Source: Methanoregula sp.
GTDB lineage: Archaea > Halobacteriota > Methanomicrobia > Methanomicrobiales > Methanospirillaceae
Reading direction: 5' to 3'
Assembly: GCA_023228295.1 (NCBI GenBank)
Contig: JALOBP010000048.1
Location: 1 to 23,881 of the forward strand
Length of the DNA stretch: 23,881 nt
Made by a program: the position numbers and the translations under genes. Of the stretch, positions 14,751 through 23,558 are shown one piece after another; within the stretch, counting starts at the first letter, position 1; each line of letters begins with the position of its first letter. Below the pieces are notes generated by a model, which ran no database searches, was not told the origin of the DNA, and worked only from the letters and a program-made list of their open reading frames with translations.

Positions 14751-16476
14751 CGACCAGCTCACCTCCTTATCGTGGCAACCGCTGCCGGAAGCAGCGGGGG
14801 CAGAACTCTACCTGCTGATCCGGAAAATCGATACTATCTCTTCCAATTCTTATCTTATTGCAACAGCAGATGCCCTCATCCTCATCGATCCCGGCGGCCT
14901 TCCGGAACAGGTGGACCAGTTGTCCCGGATCATCACCGAATGCCGGGAAAAGAACGACCGCCCGGTCTTTGTCTTCTTAACCCACGCCCACACCGACCAT
15001 TTCATCGGGGTCCAGGCCTCCCCGGCCTTTGCTCACCCGGATGCCGCGATCTTTTCTGTGCAGGAGACCGGGGCCGCTGCGCTTGAGCGGGGAGATGGCG
15101 GGATCACCCAGGCAACCCTGCTGAATTTTTCCCTTGTCCCGATGACAATCGCGCTCCCGCTCCTGACCCGTGAGCGCAGACAGTACCCCCGTGTCCCAGT
15201 CCAGCTAGCATTTCCCAACGGGGCTGAGGTTACCATCACCCGCGAACCGGCAGGTGACGGCCCGTCAGCCCTTGACCGGGAGACAATTCGGTTCGGTCCC
15301 GGCCCCGGGTTTGAAATCTATCATACGCCCGGCCACAGCCCCGACAGCATATGTCTCCGCATGGGATCGCTGCTCTTCTGCGGCGATATTGTCTTTGCAG
15401 CAAACCCGGGAGTTGCTGGCCAGGTCGGGTGGTCGCAGGAATGTCTTATACGGTCCCTGAACGGCGTTGAAGCCCTTCTTTCCAGCGGTCGGATCGAAAC
15501 CGTCTGTCCCGGTCACGGGCGGGTTATTGCGGCAGCGGATGCATTACGGATGTTTGCCGGGGTTCGAAAGGAAGCCCTTGCCCTTTCGAACATTGCTGAA
15601 CTCAACCCTGATCGTGTGGCCCAAACCGCCGCTTTTGCTGAGGACAGCATGGAGCAGATCAATGAACTTTTCACGATCATGGCAGGCCGCCTTTATTACG
15701 TCTCGTGGGTCATGGACGAGCTGGGTGAATCCGATCTTGCCGAGAAGATGACCACGCTTATCCGTGGCGATACCGTGGACGAGCTCATGGAAGCATTCCG
15801 GGATTTTTCTCTGGAGCACCACCGTGGCGAGAATAATTCCATAAACCTCGCCCTCAAGGCCGGTCAGGTTATCGGGAAACTCCAGCGGTCGTTTGATCGC
15901 GATGAGCTCTCGCGTATCATCGATCCATCCTTTGTCCAGCGGGCGGGCCGGCTGCTCTCGGATTACATCACGATGTTACGCGGGTTTACACCGCCCACGG
16001 AGATTACGGTGCAGGATATCCGCACTCTCACCGATGCGATGGTATCCGGCCTCTCAATTCCCTCCTGTTCGGATGATGACCTCTTATCGAGTCCGGATGA
16101 TGACGATGTGTTTGCAAGCCTCCTGCTGGCACGGATCGGGGCCCGGCCGCTTCTCGAGGATATCGAAGTCAGTGTCAATGCCGGGGACGCACAGTTTTCC
16201 GGTCTCATCGACCGCGATGTCTTTGGCGACCTGCTGATGTATATCCTCGAAGACCTTGTAGGAACCATGACCAACCGGATCGAGATAGATCTTAAGAACG
16301 CTGGCCTGGAGATCCTCATCACGGTCAGTGGTGCTGTTCCCGCGAGCAATACTCCTGGCCAGCGCAAGACAAAACGGTTCCTGCCCGGCCTCTGTAAACG
16401 GGCCGGAGGCCGGCTTGTACAACGCGAAGATGGGGGGATGCTCCGGTTTGAGATCGCGGTCGAAGCTGCATCATGA
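14740..16476 (+). CDS. Metallo-beta-lactamase-fold protein with helical and ATPase-like C-terminal region
   Basis: About 578 residues. The N-terminal third is a metallo-beta-lactamase fold with a full set of metal ligands: H82xH84xD86H87, H199 (TPGHS), D216 (CGDIVF) and H259 (PGHG). A long helical region follows (about 285-420; INELFTIMAGRLYYVSWVMDEL onward), resembling a dimerisation or four-helix module. The last 110 residues (LIDRDVFGDLLMYILEDLV...IEIDLKNAGLEILITVSG) resemble a histidine-kinase/anti-sigma ATPase fold, but the N-box Asn and glycine boxes are not clear, so ATP binding is doubtful. The start could be GTG 14728; I prefer TTG 14740, which has GGTGA 8 bases upstream. It overlaps the STAS gene and, by ATGA, the ABC gene. 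Substrate unknown. Confidence 0.8.
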   Translation: MAGNDQLTSLSWQPLPEAAGAELYLLIRKIDTISSNSYLIATADALILIDPGGLPEQVDQLSRIITECREKNDRPVFVFLTHAHTDHFIGVQASPAFAHPDAAIFSVQETGAAALERGDGGITQATLLNFSLVPMTIALPLLTRERRQYPRVPVQLAFPNGAEVTITREPAGDGPSALDRETIRFGPGPGFEIYHTPGHSPDSICLRMGSLLFCGDIVFAANPGVAGQVGWSQECLIRSLNGVEALLSSGRIETVCPGHGRVIAAADALRMFAGVRKEALALSNIAELNPDRVAQTAAFAEDSMEQINELFTIMAGRLYYVSWVMDELGESDLAEKMTTLIRGDTVDELMEAFRDFSLEHHRGENNSINLALKAGQVIGKLQRSFDRDELSRIIDPSFVQRAGRLLSDYITMLRGFTPPTEITVQDIRTLTDAMVSGLSIPSCSDDDLLSSPDDDDVFASLLLARIGARPLLEDIEVSVNAGDAQFSGLIDRDVFGDLLMYILEDLVGTMTNRIEIDLKNAGLEILITVSGAVPASNTPGQRKTKRFLPGLCKRAGGRLVQREDGGMLRFEIAVEAAS

Positions 16477-17288
16477 AACCACAACGCCGCTCCCCCAGAA
16501 CAGACCTGCCTCCACTGCTTGAATTTTCAAACATTGATGTATGGCAGGGCACCAAAAAAGCCCTCAACTCCCTCGCGGTCACCGTTGGCGAAGGGGAGCA
16601 TGTCGCCATCCTCGGCCCCAATGGTGCCGGGAAATCCACGTTCATCAAGACGGTAACGCGTGAACTCTACCCGGATGCAAACGTACCCGGTCTCGTTTAC
16701 CGGGTGCACGGCCAGGATGTCTGGGATGTCTTTTCCCTCCGTTCCACGATTGGCATTGTCTCCAACGACCTGCAGTACACCTTCACCCGGGAGATAATCG
16801 GCCGGGAAGTTGTCCTCTCGGGATTCTTTTCCAGTATCGGCCTCTTTAACCAGACCGTGACACCGGCCATGGACCGAAAGGCAGACCTGATTCTTGCCTT
16901 CCTTGAGATCGAACACCTCGCTGACCGGGCTATGACGACGTTGTCCTCGGGAGAGTCACGGCGCCTGCTCATTGGCAGGGCGCTCGTGCACAATCCAAAA
17001 ACACTCATCCTTGACGAGCCGACCAACAGCCTCGACCTGCACGCTCTCCACGCGTTCCGGCAGACATTGAGAAAAGTTGCCCGGTCCGGTACCGGTATCA
17101 TCCTCGTCACCCACCATGTCCATGATATCATCCCGGAGATCTCCCGGGTGATCCTGATGGACGAGGGCCGGTTTATCCGGGACGGGAAGAAGGATGCCGT
17201 CCTGACCAGCAGGGAGATCGGCCGGCTCTTCAGAGTCCCGGTTACCGTCCATGAAGAAGCGGGCTGGTATTACCTGACCGGGTATTGA
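16473..17288 (+). CDS. Soluble ABC ATPase
   Basis: Single ABC nucleotide-binding domain, 271 residues. Walker A G48PNGAGKST56, the signature LSSGE (157-161), Walker B LILDEP (178-183), a D-loop NSLDL, and the H-loop His at 214/215 (VTHH) are all present, so it should hydrolyse ATP. It resembles stand-alone ABC ATPases of the ModF/YlmA type more than a typical importer subunit, and there is no permease or binding protein next to it. The ATG overlaps the MBL-protein stop by four bases (ATGA), showing translational coupling. It may energise or regulate the MBL/STAS pair, or pair with a permease elsewhere; neither can be decided here. A T6 run follows the stop (17289-17294). Confidence 0.92.
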   Translation: MKPQRRSPRTDLPPLLEFSNIDVWQGTKKALNSLAVTVGEGEHVAILGPNGAGKSTFIKTVTRELYPDANVPGLVYRVHGQDVWDVFSLRSTIGIVSNDLQYTFTREIIGREVVLSGFFSSIGLFNQTVTPAMDRKADLILAFLEIEHLADRAMTTLSSGESRRLLIGRALVHNPKTLILDEPTNSLDLHALHAFRQTLRKVARSGTGIILVTHHVHDIIPEISRVILMDEGRFIRDGKKDAVLTSREIGRLFRVPVTVHEEAGWYYLTGY

Positions 17289-17319
17289 TTTTTTAAAACG
17301 TGCCTGATTCGCCCGGTCT

Positions 17320-18270
17320 TCAGATTGCCTGCGATACTCCGGCAAGGGAACGGATCAGCCGTTGGGTCTCTGCCGGCGTTCCGGTCGTGTTGACGAGATA
17401 CACGGTTGTCCTGTTCAGAAGTTCCGTGAGATAGCGGGTGCGGATGGCTTTCTTGTAGGAATTATTGACCAGGAGATGGGGGTTGAAATAGTTGTTCTCC
17501 TCAAACATTTTCATTGCTGCATCCGGACCCAGGGTCTCTACGGTATTCCGGTCCTCCGGGTCACGCTTGAGAACGATGATTATGCGAAGGGTGGTCAGCG
17601 GCAGGATGCGTCCCTTCCCGATGATCCAGCGGATGTCCGCAACCGCCCGCTTTTCGTTGTCATAGTCGCCTGCCTTCACAAGCCCCTCAAATTCCTTCCA
17701 GACCGTCTCGAGGTCCTGTCGGATATAGAAGTTCTTCTCGGAGCCATAGGCAAGGATCTCCGGGCCGAAAACCCGGGAGAAGAACCAGTCGTCTCCAACA
17801 ATGCGGGTATGGGGATCTTTCAGGAGGCCATAGGTCTGGGTGGTCTTGCCGGAGCCCGAAGTCCCGATGAGGCAGAGTCCGACACCCCCGATATCCACGC
17901 AGGCGCCGTGGATGGAGAATATTCCGTGTTCGTCTTCGAGAATATCCCCGGCAAGGCTCAGGGCAAGGGATTTCACCCACCCGTAATACCGGAAGTTGAG
18001 GAGAAATGCAGTCTTTGAGACCGGGTCGAAGATAACCGTGTCGGCTGAATAGGCAGGATCATCAAAGAGGTAGATCCGGCCGTGGGACCGCACGTTCTGG
18101 GATATGGCGTAGAAATTCTCCTGCCACGTATCTTTTATCACCAGGTTATCGGATATGAATTTGATGCAGCATCCGTAGATCTCGGATTTGATCTCGTACC
18201 GGATCCTCGGGGTGAACTGCTGGACGAGCGTTTCCTTCTCATCCTGGGATATCAGGGTAATCGTATACAT
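17320..18270 (-). CDS. HPr kinase-like P-loop protein
   Basis: 316 residues. The centre reads HGACVDIGGVGLCLIGTSGSGKTT (121-144), closely following the HPr kinase/PEP-carboxykinase-like P-loop pattern with its preceding His-Gly. D160-D161 in VGDDWFF is a plausible acidic metal/catalytic pair. The N-terminal 115 residues (sensor-like, beta-rich) are not recognised. No HPr or PTS protein lies in the window, so the substrate is open; related kinases elsewhere phosphorylate small peptides or sugars. The ATG is supported by AAGGTGAGG (minus strand, 18273-18281), and a TATA box lies about 50 bases upstream. The gene converges on the ABC ATPase with a 31-base gap. Confidence 0.75.
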   Translation of the reverse strand: MYTITLISQDEKETLVQQFTPRIRYEIKSEIYGCCIKFISDNLVIKDTWQENFYAISQNVRSHGRIYLFDDPAYSADTVIFDPVSKTAFLLNFRYYGWVKSLALSLAGDILEDEHGIFSIHGACVDIGGVGLCLIGTSGSGKTTQTYGLLKDPHTRIVGDDWFFSRVFGPEILAYGSEKNFYIRQDLETVWKEFEGLVKAGDYDNEKRAVADIRWIIGKGRILPLTTLRIIIVLKRDPEDRNTVETLGPDAAMKMFEENNYFNPHLLVNNSYKKAIRTRYLTELLNRTTVYLVNTTGTPAETQRLIRSLAGVSQAI

Positions 18271-18314
18271 GGCCTCACCTTGTGATTGCGGATGTATTCA
18301 GATACCATGCAGGG

Positions 18315-18328
18315 ATAATTAAATTATT
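18315..18328 (-). promoter_or_regulatory. TATA box of the HPr kinase-like gene
   Basis: AATAATTTAATTAT on the minus strand predicts transcription from near 18295 and a 25-base leader containing the AAGGTGAGG ribosome binding site. Confidence 0.5.
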
Positions 18329-18393
18329 GGCCGGCACGCCATCCCCCCGCTCCCCACCACAGGTATTATCGTGGCCTGCTGTGATGAAAGCTC

Positions 18394-18963
18394 ATGATGC
18401 GTCTGACACCCCACTGCCTGGTCTTCCTGTTCTTTGCAGTTTTTTTGCTCATCTGTGGCTGCACCTCTGAACCCCCGATCAAAGAGCCGGTAGTGTCCGT
18501 GAGCGACATCTCGCTTGCCGATGTCTCGCTAAAGACAATGACCGTCAACACAACTGTCTTCATCGACAACCCCAACCAAGTAGGCGGGCACCTGAACACG
18601 GTGATGTTCGATGTCTGGTATCTTGATGGCGGCAAACCGAAATATCTCGGTCATGGCGAACAGGCCAATATCGCCATAATCGAGAACGGTAATACCCGTG
18701 TTGAGATCCCGGTCATCATCAGCAACCTGCAGGCACTGTATGCCCTCGGGTCGCTCTCGCAGAAAGGATCGATCATCCTTATGGTTAACGGCTCGGCATT
18801 TGTTGATGTGAAAGTGACCTCATGGGAGATGAAGTTTGAGGATGAGCGGGAGTTTGCGGCAAGTGAATTCGATGCGTATCTCCCTGTCGATATGCCTGGT
18901 TCTGTCAATGTGACTAAGGGAATCGAGACCGCGAAGGATATCTGGTTGCAGATTTCGACATAA
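18394..18963 (+). CDS. LEA14-like (WHy domain) lipoprotein
   Basis: 189 residues. The N-terminus is a lipoprotein signal (LVFLFFAVFLLICGC, Cys23 as the lipidated residue), so it is probably anchored outside the membrane. The remainder is a WHy/LEA14 type 2 domain: SLADVSLKTMTVNTTVFIDNPNQVGG matches its characteristic start, with an N-P-N turn. This domain is associated with desiccation or stress proteins but no enzymatic role is known. Sequons (NTT, NGS, NVT) could be glycosylated by AglB. The tandem ATGs at 18394 and 18397 are both possible starts. Divergent from the HPr kinase-like gene; a T7 run follows the stop at about 18985. Confidence 0.85.
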   Translation: MMRLTPHCLVFLFFAVFLLICGCTSEPPIKEPVVSVSDISLADVSLKTMTVNTTVFIDNPNQVGGHLNTVMFDVWYLDGGKPKYLGHGEQANIAIIENGNTRVEIPVIISNLQALYALGSLSQKGSIILMVNGSAFVDVKVTSWEMKFEDEREFAASEFDAYLPVDMPGSVNVTKGIETAKDIWLQIST

Positions 18964-19124
18964 GCAAGCTAAAACATTTTCCTTTTTTTCTCTGTAGCAA
19001 AAATGTGACATTGTCAGTTGTTACTTCATGAACCTGATGAATACTATTGGCCCCCCACCTCAGGACTTATCCGGGGCTCGGCGGGAATGTTTACCGTTTT
19101 ATCAAAAATGAAGAGTAATTGAGG

Positions 19125-19201
19125 CCGCCGCGGGACGTCACCCGGGGCGGTTATATCCCCTCCAAACCAGGGGGTATGGGGTCATCAGCCTCCATCTTTT
19201 T
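19125..19201 (+). ncRNA. Candidate small RNA with two tandem hairpins
   Basis: In the 366-base gap 18964-19329 there are two adjacent strong stems. The first is CCGCCGCGGG-ACGTCA-CCCGGGGCGG (19125-19150, nine of ten pairs). The second is ATATCCCC-TCCAAACCA-GGGGGTAT (19153-19177, one G-U). A TATA-like TTTTATC at about 19097 lies roughly 25 bases before the first stem, and a T5 run is at 19197-19201. The arrangement of promoter, two hairpins and T-run fits a short RNA, but it could be a repeat or an mRNA leader element. No gene is visible in the rest of the gap. Confidence 0.35.
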
Positions 19202-19329
19202 ATCGGTGTGTGATTGAAGAGCAACTTCAGATTCAAAAAATGTTAAAAAAACTCATCTCCTGAATCTCCAGCGCTGCACTTTTCATCTTCCCGGTTCAAC
19301 CCTGATCACTACTCTGTGAGTGAACCATT

Positions 19330-20172
19330 ATGCCCCACACCCCAGTCATCTCGGTAAAGACTCTTGTAGCAACATTCCCTGAACCGGAATTTGTCCCGGG
19401 TGGCGACCGGCTGTGGATCGTAACGCGAGGACCGGCCGTCATGGTCTCCTCTGGCCCGGAACCCACCGTGATCATGGAAAAAGATCCCTCATCAGCCGGA
19501 CTTGCCATCGGGGGAACCCAGTACCTTGGCCTTATGGGCACGATTCCCTGCTATGCAACCGGGCTCGCATCTGATGCAAAAGTTCCGGAGGGATACTCGT
19601 TCTCCGGTGCCCGCGAATTATTCGGGAAGATTCCGGATGATGAAGTTGCACTTGCAGCCTATGCGCTGCGGATTCTCGACTATGACCGCACCACCCGCTT
19701 CTGCGGCCGGTGCGGGGCAAAGACCCGCTCACTTAAAACCGAACGGGCCCGGCTCTGCACGGACTGTAACCGGATTGTCTATCCCCGGATCTCCCCGGCC
19801 ATCATCGTGCTGATAAAAAAAGGCGATGAGGTCCTGCTCGCCCGCTCCCCACGGTTCCCGAAAGGCCAGTACAGTGTCATTGCCGGTTTTGTCGAACCCG
19901 GGGAATGCCTGGAAGAAACGGTTCACCGCGAAGTCCTGGAAGAAGTCGGGGTAACCGTAAAAAACATCCGGTATTTTGGCAGCGAACCCTGGCCTTTCCC
20001 GGACTCGCTCATGCTCGGGTTTGTGGTCGATCATGCCGGCGGTGAAATTGCCATCGATAACAATGAAATTGAGGATGCCGGCTGGTTTTGCCGTGACAAT
20101 CTCCCGATTCTTCCTTCGCAATTGAGTATCTCCCGGGCACTCATCGAGGCATGGCATCGACATGAGATCTGA
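19330..20172 (+). CDS. nudC: NADH pyrophosphatase/NAD diphosphatase NudC (Nudix)
   Basis: 280 residues. Predicted to split NAD(H) into NMN(H) and AMP; bacterial NudC also removes NAD caps from RNA. The zinc ribbon is C125xxC128 and C143xxC146. The Nudix box spans G186 to V208 (GFVEPGECLEETVHREVLEEVGV) with the catalytic R-E-V-L-E-E. The NudC-specific motif SQPWPFPxS is present as S218EPWPFPDS226, with Glu in place of the usual Gln. The N-terminal beta-rich domain (1-115) is of normal length. The ATG at 19330 is preceded by a weak GTGAGTGA. It stands alone between the candidate small RNA and the histidine kinase. Confidence 0.93.
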   Translation: MPHTPVISVKTLVATFPEPEFVPGGDRLWIVTRGPAVMVSSGPEPTVIMEKDPSSAGLAIGGTQYLGLMGTIPCYATGLASDAKVPEGYSFSGARELFGKIPDDEVALAAYALRILDYDRTTRFCGRCGAKTRSLKTERARLCTDCNRIVYPRISPAIIVLIKKGDEVLLARSPRFPKGQYSVIAGFVEPGECLEETVHREVLEEVGVTVKNIRYFGSEPWPFPDSLMLGFVVDHAGGEIAIDNNEIEDAGWFCRDNLPILPSQLSISRALIEAWHRHEI

Positions 20173-20281
20173 CTCTTCTGAATAATTCCCGGGCCTATCT
20201 TTTCTGGTTTTATACTCCAATCTTCCTTTCAGCAAAGAACTTATCGTTAACACTATGTGATCCGTTGTCATTCTTAGATCT

Positions 20282-22330
20282 ATGTTCCAGCGCTTACCGG
20301 AAAAGGCGTCGATGATCCTCCTTCTGATGATCCTCATCTTCTCCGGCTGCAGTATCGTCTATATCTCCGTTGTCACGACCAACGCCCTCAAAGAGCAGGC
20401 ACGGGAGGATATCGGGGGATTTGCCACGTTTGCTGCCAGCCAGATCAATGGTGATACCATTGCAGCTATCGGGCCCGGGGATGAACGGACCCCGGAATTC
20501 ATTGCCGTACAGGATACCCTCATCCGGATGAAGATGGCGTTTCCCGATATCAAGAACGCCTACATCCTGCGTCTTGAGAATGGCAGGGTCACTTTTGTTG
20601 TTGACGATGATTACGGGTTCATTCAGAATGCTGCGCCGATCGGCCAGCAGTACTATGCCCCGACCACGGAGATGCTGGACGGTTTTTTGTGGCCCATGGT
20701 TGAACATGAATTTGTCTCCGACGAGTGGGGCACGACCCTTTCCGGGTACAGCCCGATCCGGAACACGAAAGGCGATGTTGTTGCGCTCGTAGGTGTTGAT
20801 GTCGAGAAACAGGCGGTCATCAACAAGCAGAACATCATCAACTGGACCTCGTACATGATCGTCTTCCTTGCGATCCTCATGGCGGTGTTTGGTGTCCTTG
20901 GTGTCGAACAGGTGCGTTCACGGTTGATGAAGGACCTGACCGACCGTGAGATCCGCTTCCACGCACTCTTTGAAGAGACTTATGATGCGATCCTCATCAT
21001 TATTGACGGCAAATATTCGGACTGTAACACCAGTGCCGAGAAACTGCTGGGGGGGGCAAAAGATACGATCGTTGGAATGAGTTTCCTGCTTCTCTCGCCC
21101 AAGGTCCAGCCGGCCGGCCGGTCATCGGACGAGATGATCGATGAAAAGCTCACCCTGGCCCTTGCTGGCTACCACCAGCGGTTTGAATGGCGGCTTCATA
21201 CGCTTGACGGGCTGGAATTCGATGCCGAGGTGAGCCTGATCCGGATCCGGATCGACGGCACCATTGCAGTCCAGGCAATTATCCGGGATATTACGGAACG
21301 GAAGAAGGCCGAGGAGGCCCTGCGCCTGAGCGAGGAGAAGTACCGCAGCCTATCAGAAGCTTCCCCGAATGCGATCTACATCATCAACAGAGACGCAAGC
21401 ATCTCCTATGCCAACAACTACGCACTCCGCATGCTCAAGAAAAATATGGCTGATGTTAAGGGGCGGCTTCTCATGGATGTGTTCCCGATGGAAGATGCGG
21501 AGATGCAGATCCAGATCATCATAGGGGTCTTCCAGCACGGCCATGACGTCCGCCGGGACGACCGGATAAGCATGGACGGGAAGGAGCGGTGGCTCTCCAG
21601 CATCTACACCCCACTCAAGGACGATGTAGGCCGTGTAACCGCGGTGCTCTGTGCATCCTACGACATCACCGAACGAAAAGCAATGGAGAACCAGATTGCC
21701 TCTTCCCTGCGGGAGAAGGAATTCCTGTTAAAGGAGATCCACCACCGGGTGAAGAACAACCTGCAGGTGATCTCAAGCCTCCTCTCCATGCAGGCTGACA
21801 AGGCAACCGACAGGAACGTCATCGACTCGCTCATGGACAGCCAGAATCGGGTGAAGTCGATTGCCCTTGTCCACGAGAAACTCTACCAGTCAAAGAGCCT
21901 CGACAAGATCGAATACGGCGATTATCTCAACAAGTTCGTCATGCACCTGTTCGATACGTTCAGCGTGGCACCGTCACAGATCTCCTGCAAAGTCAATGCA
22001 GAGAATATCTTTGTTGACATCAACCAGGCAGTCCCCTGCAGCTTAATCATCAACGAGATGCTCACGAATTCCTTAAAATATGCGTTTCCCGGGGGAAGGA
22101 AGGGGGATATCGCGATAAATTTCATAACTGATGGCAAAAATTACATTCTTGACTATCATGATAATGGTATAGGAATCCCTGAGGGGATCTCGTTCGAACA
22201 TACAGAATCCCTTGGCATGAAACTGATTTATGGCCTGACACAGCAGCTCAATGGCACTGTAGTCTTAAAACGGGAAGAAGGAACAACGTTTGTTGTAACC
22301 TTTCCCCGTATACAAAAACCTGGTGAATAA
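20282..22330 (+). CDS. PAS-domain sensor histidine kinase (HisKA_2 type)
   Basis: 682 residues. Two membrane segments (about 10-32 and 188-208) enclose an extracytoplasmic sensor domain (33-187). Two PAS domains follow (about 221-340 and 350-465), each ending in a D-I-T-E-R motif. The HisKA_2 domain has IHHRVKNNLQVISSLL with the phosphoacceptor His at 488. The HATPase domain has an N box (INEMLTNSLKYAF, N591/N596), the D627NGIGIP box and a G-T-T-F box (668). It should autophosphorylate and pass phosphate to the next gene's receiver. The stop is two bases from that gene's ATG, so they are certainly co-transcribed. The signal sensed is unknown. Confidence 0.93.
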   Translation: MFQRLPEKASMILLLMILIFSGCSIVYISVVTTNALKEQAREDIGGFATFAASQINGDTIAAIGPGDERTPEFIAVQDTLIRMKMAFPDIKNAYILRLENGRVTFVVDDDYGFIQNAAPIGQQYYAPTTEMLDGFLWPMVEHEFVSDEWGTTLSGYSPIRNTKGDVVALVGVDVEKQAVINKQNIINWTSYMIVFLAILMAVFGVLGVEQVRSRLMKDLTDREIRFHALFEETYDAILIIIDGKYSDCNTSAEKLLGGAKDTIVGMSFLLLSPKVQPAGRSSDEMIDEKLTLALAGYHQRFEWRLHTLDGLEFDAEVSLIRIRIDGTIAVQAIIRDITERKKAEEALRLSEEKYRSLSEASPNAIYIINRDASISYANNYALRMLKKNMADVKGRLLMDVFPMEDAEMQIQIIIGVFQHGHDVRRDDRISMDGKERWLSSIYTPLKDDVGRVTAVLCASYDITERKAMENQIASSLREKEFLLKEIHHRVKNNLQVISSLLSMQADKATDRNVIDSLMDSQNRVKSIALVHEKLYQSKSLDKIEYGDYLNKFVMHLFDTFSVAPSQISCKVNAENIFVDINQAVPCSLIINEMLTNSLKYAFPGGRKGDIAINFITDGKNYILDYHDNGIGIPEGISFEHTESLGMKLIYGLTQQLNGTVVLKREEGTTFVVTFPRIQKPGE

Positions 22331-22332
22331 GT

Positions 22333-23463
22333 ATGGAACAAGCAACAATCCTGGTCGTTGAAGACGAATTCATTACCGGCGCGGATCTCCAGAGCAAACT
22401 CAAGAAGATGGGATTCAATGTCCCAATTGTCGTAGATACCGGTCAGAAAGCGATCGATGCCGCAGCCGAGATCAATCCCGACCTGGCCCTCATGGACATC
22501 ACCCTCAAGGGTGATATGACCGGCATTGAAGCTGCCGAGGTCGTTGGCAGGCGGGGCATCCCGGTGATCTTCCTCACTGCCCATTCCGATGAGCCCACGG
22601 TGGAAAAGGCCGTGAAGTCGGTTCCGTTCGGGTACCTTATCAAGCCGCTCGATGAACGTGCACTCAAGACAACGATCCAGATGGCGCTCTATAAGAACGA
22701 GATCGATGGGAAGGTTCGGGAGCGCGACACGATCATCCAGGCTCTGATCAATGCCAACACGGAGCCCATGTTCATCATCGACCAGAGCACGAATGTCCTG
22801 GTCATCAATAATGCGATTGCTTCGTTGCTCACCCCCTCCCAATCCGTAGGCAGTGGCCTCCTTCTTGAGGCTCTCCTGACAAACGGTCTGGTCTCCCCGG
22901 GTCTTGTTGCTGCTATCCGCGACCATTTTTACGATGCAAAACCGTACCAGTTTGAAGAGGAATATAATGGTAAATGGATCTCGTATACCATTACGCCCCT
23001 TCTCAACGTGCAGGGCCGGGTTGACCGTTGTGCCGTCCACAGCCACGATGTTACCGTCATCAAGCGGGCCGAACAGACCACCAAAGCCCTCAACCTCCGG
23101 CTTGAGATGGAGAAGCAGAACCTCCTCATGTTCGAGGCGATGATGAACAGCATGGATGATTTCATCATAGGTACGGACGACATGGGTTTAATCTCGTTTG
23201 TCAACGATGCTTTTGTAAAGCGGTTCGGCTACACGCTCAAGGAAGTCAGGAACGTGCACATCAGCAAGTTGCAGGATCCCACCGATCACTTTGCCATCGA
23301 CCAGAACGCGTTCTTCGTGGACAAGAAGCGGGTATGGAACGGGACGTTCACCGCGGTGAATAAATTTGGTTTAAAGATCAAGACGCTGCTGAAGAGTTCG
23401 CCGGTTATTCAGGGCGAGCAGACATTGTCCCGGGTGTTTGTGCTAAGGGAGAAGCTGAGCTGA
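22333..23463 (+). CDS. Response regulator with REC-PAS-PAS architecture
   Basis: 376 residues. The receiver domain (1-120) has the acidic pair E10/D11, the phosphoacceptor D55 (LMDITLKG), T82 (FLTAHS) and K104 (LIKPLD), so it should be functional. Two PAS-like domains follow (about 130-245 and 265-375). There is no DNA-binding, GGDEF, HD or kinase output domain, so the output probably works through protein contacts, passing the signal to another PAS or kinase partner. The gene is the second of a two-gene unit with the kinase, separated by two bases. A T7 run (23464-23470) follows its stop. Confidence 0.92.
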   Translation: MEQATILVVEDEFITGADLQSKLKKMGFNVPIVVDTGQKAIDAAAEINPDLALMDITLKGDMTGIEAAEVVGRRGIPVIFLTAHSDEPTVEKAVKSVPFGYLIKPLDERALKTTIQMALYKNEIDGKVRERDTIIQALINANTEPMFIIDQSTNVLVINNAIASLLTPSQSVGSGLLLEALLTNGLVSPGLVAAIRDHFYDAKPYQFEEEYNGKWISYTITPLLNVQGRVDRCAVHSHDVTVIKRAEQTTKALNLRLEMEKQNLLMFEAMMNSMDDFIIGTDDMGLISFVNDAFVKRFGYTLKEVRNVHISKLQDPTDHFAIDQNAFFVDKKRVWNGTFTAVNKFGLKIKTLLKSSPVIQGEQTLSRVFVLREKLS

Positions 23464-23470
23464 TTTTTTT
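23464..23470 (+). terminator. Poly-T terminator of the two-component operon
   Basis: T7 directly after the stop at 23463, followed by an A/T-rich stretch. Confidence 0.5.
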
Positions 23471-23558
23471 AAAATAAATTTTAGTTGGTAAATGATTTCC
23501 TCTACTGTCCCAATGTGATTTTCTTTGCGGCAGTTGAGGGGGTGTTCCCCAATATGCG

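Noticed and set aside
17362..18018. 218-codon plus-strand frame opposite the HPr kinase-like gene
   Set aside because: It is an antisense shadow of a gene with a clear P-loop, ribosome binding site and promoter.
19020..19050. Possible C/D-box guide RNA around CTGATGAAT
   Set aside because: Only a partial C box is present, and no D box or C'/D' pair is found at suitable spacing.
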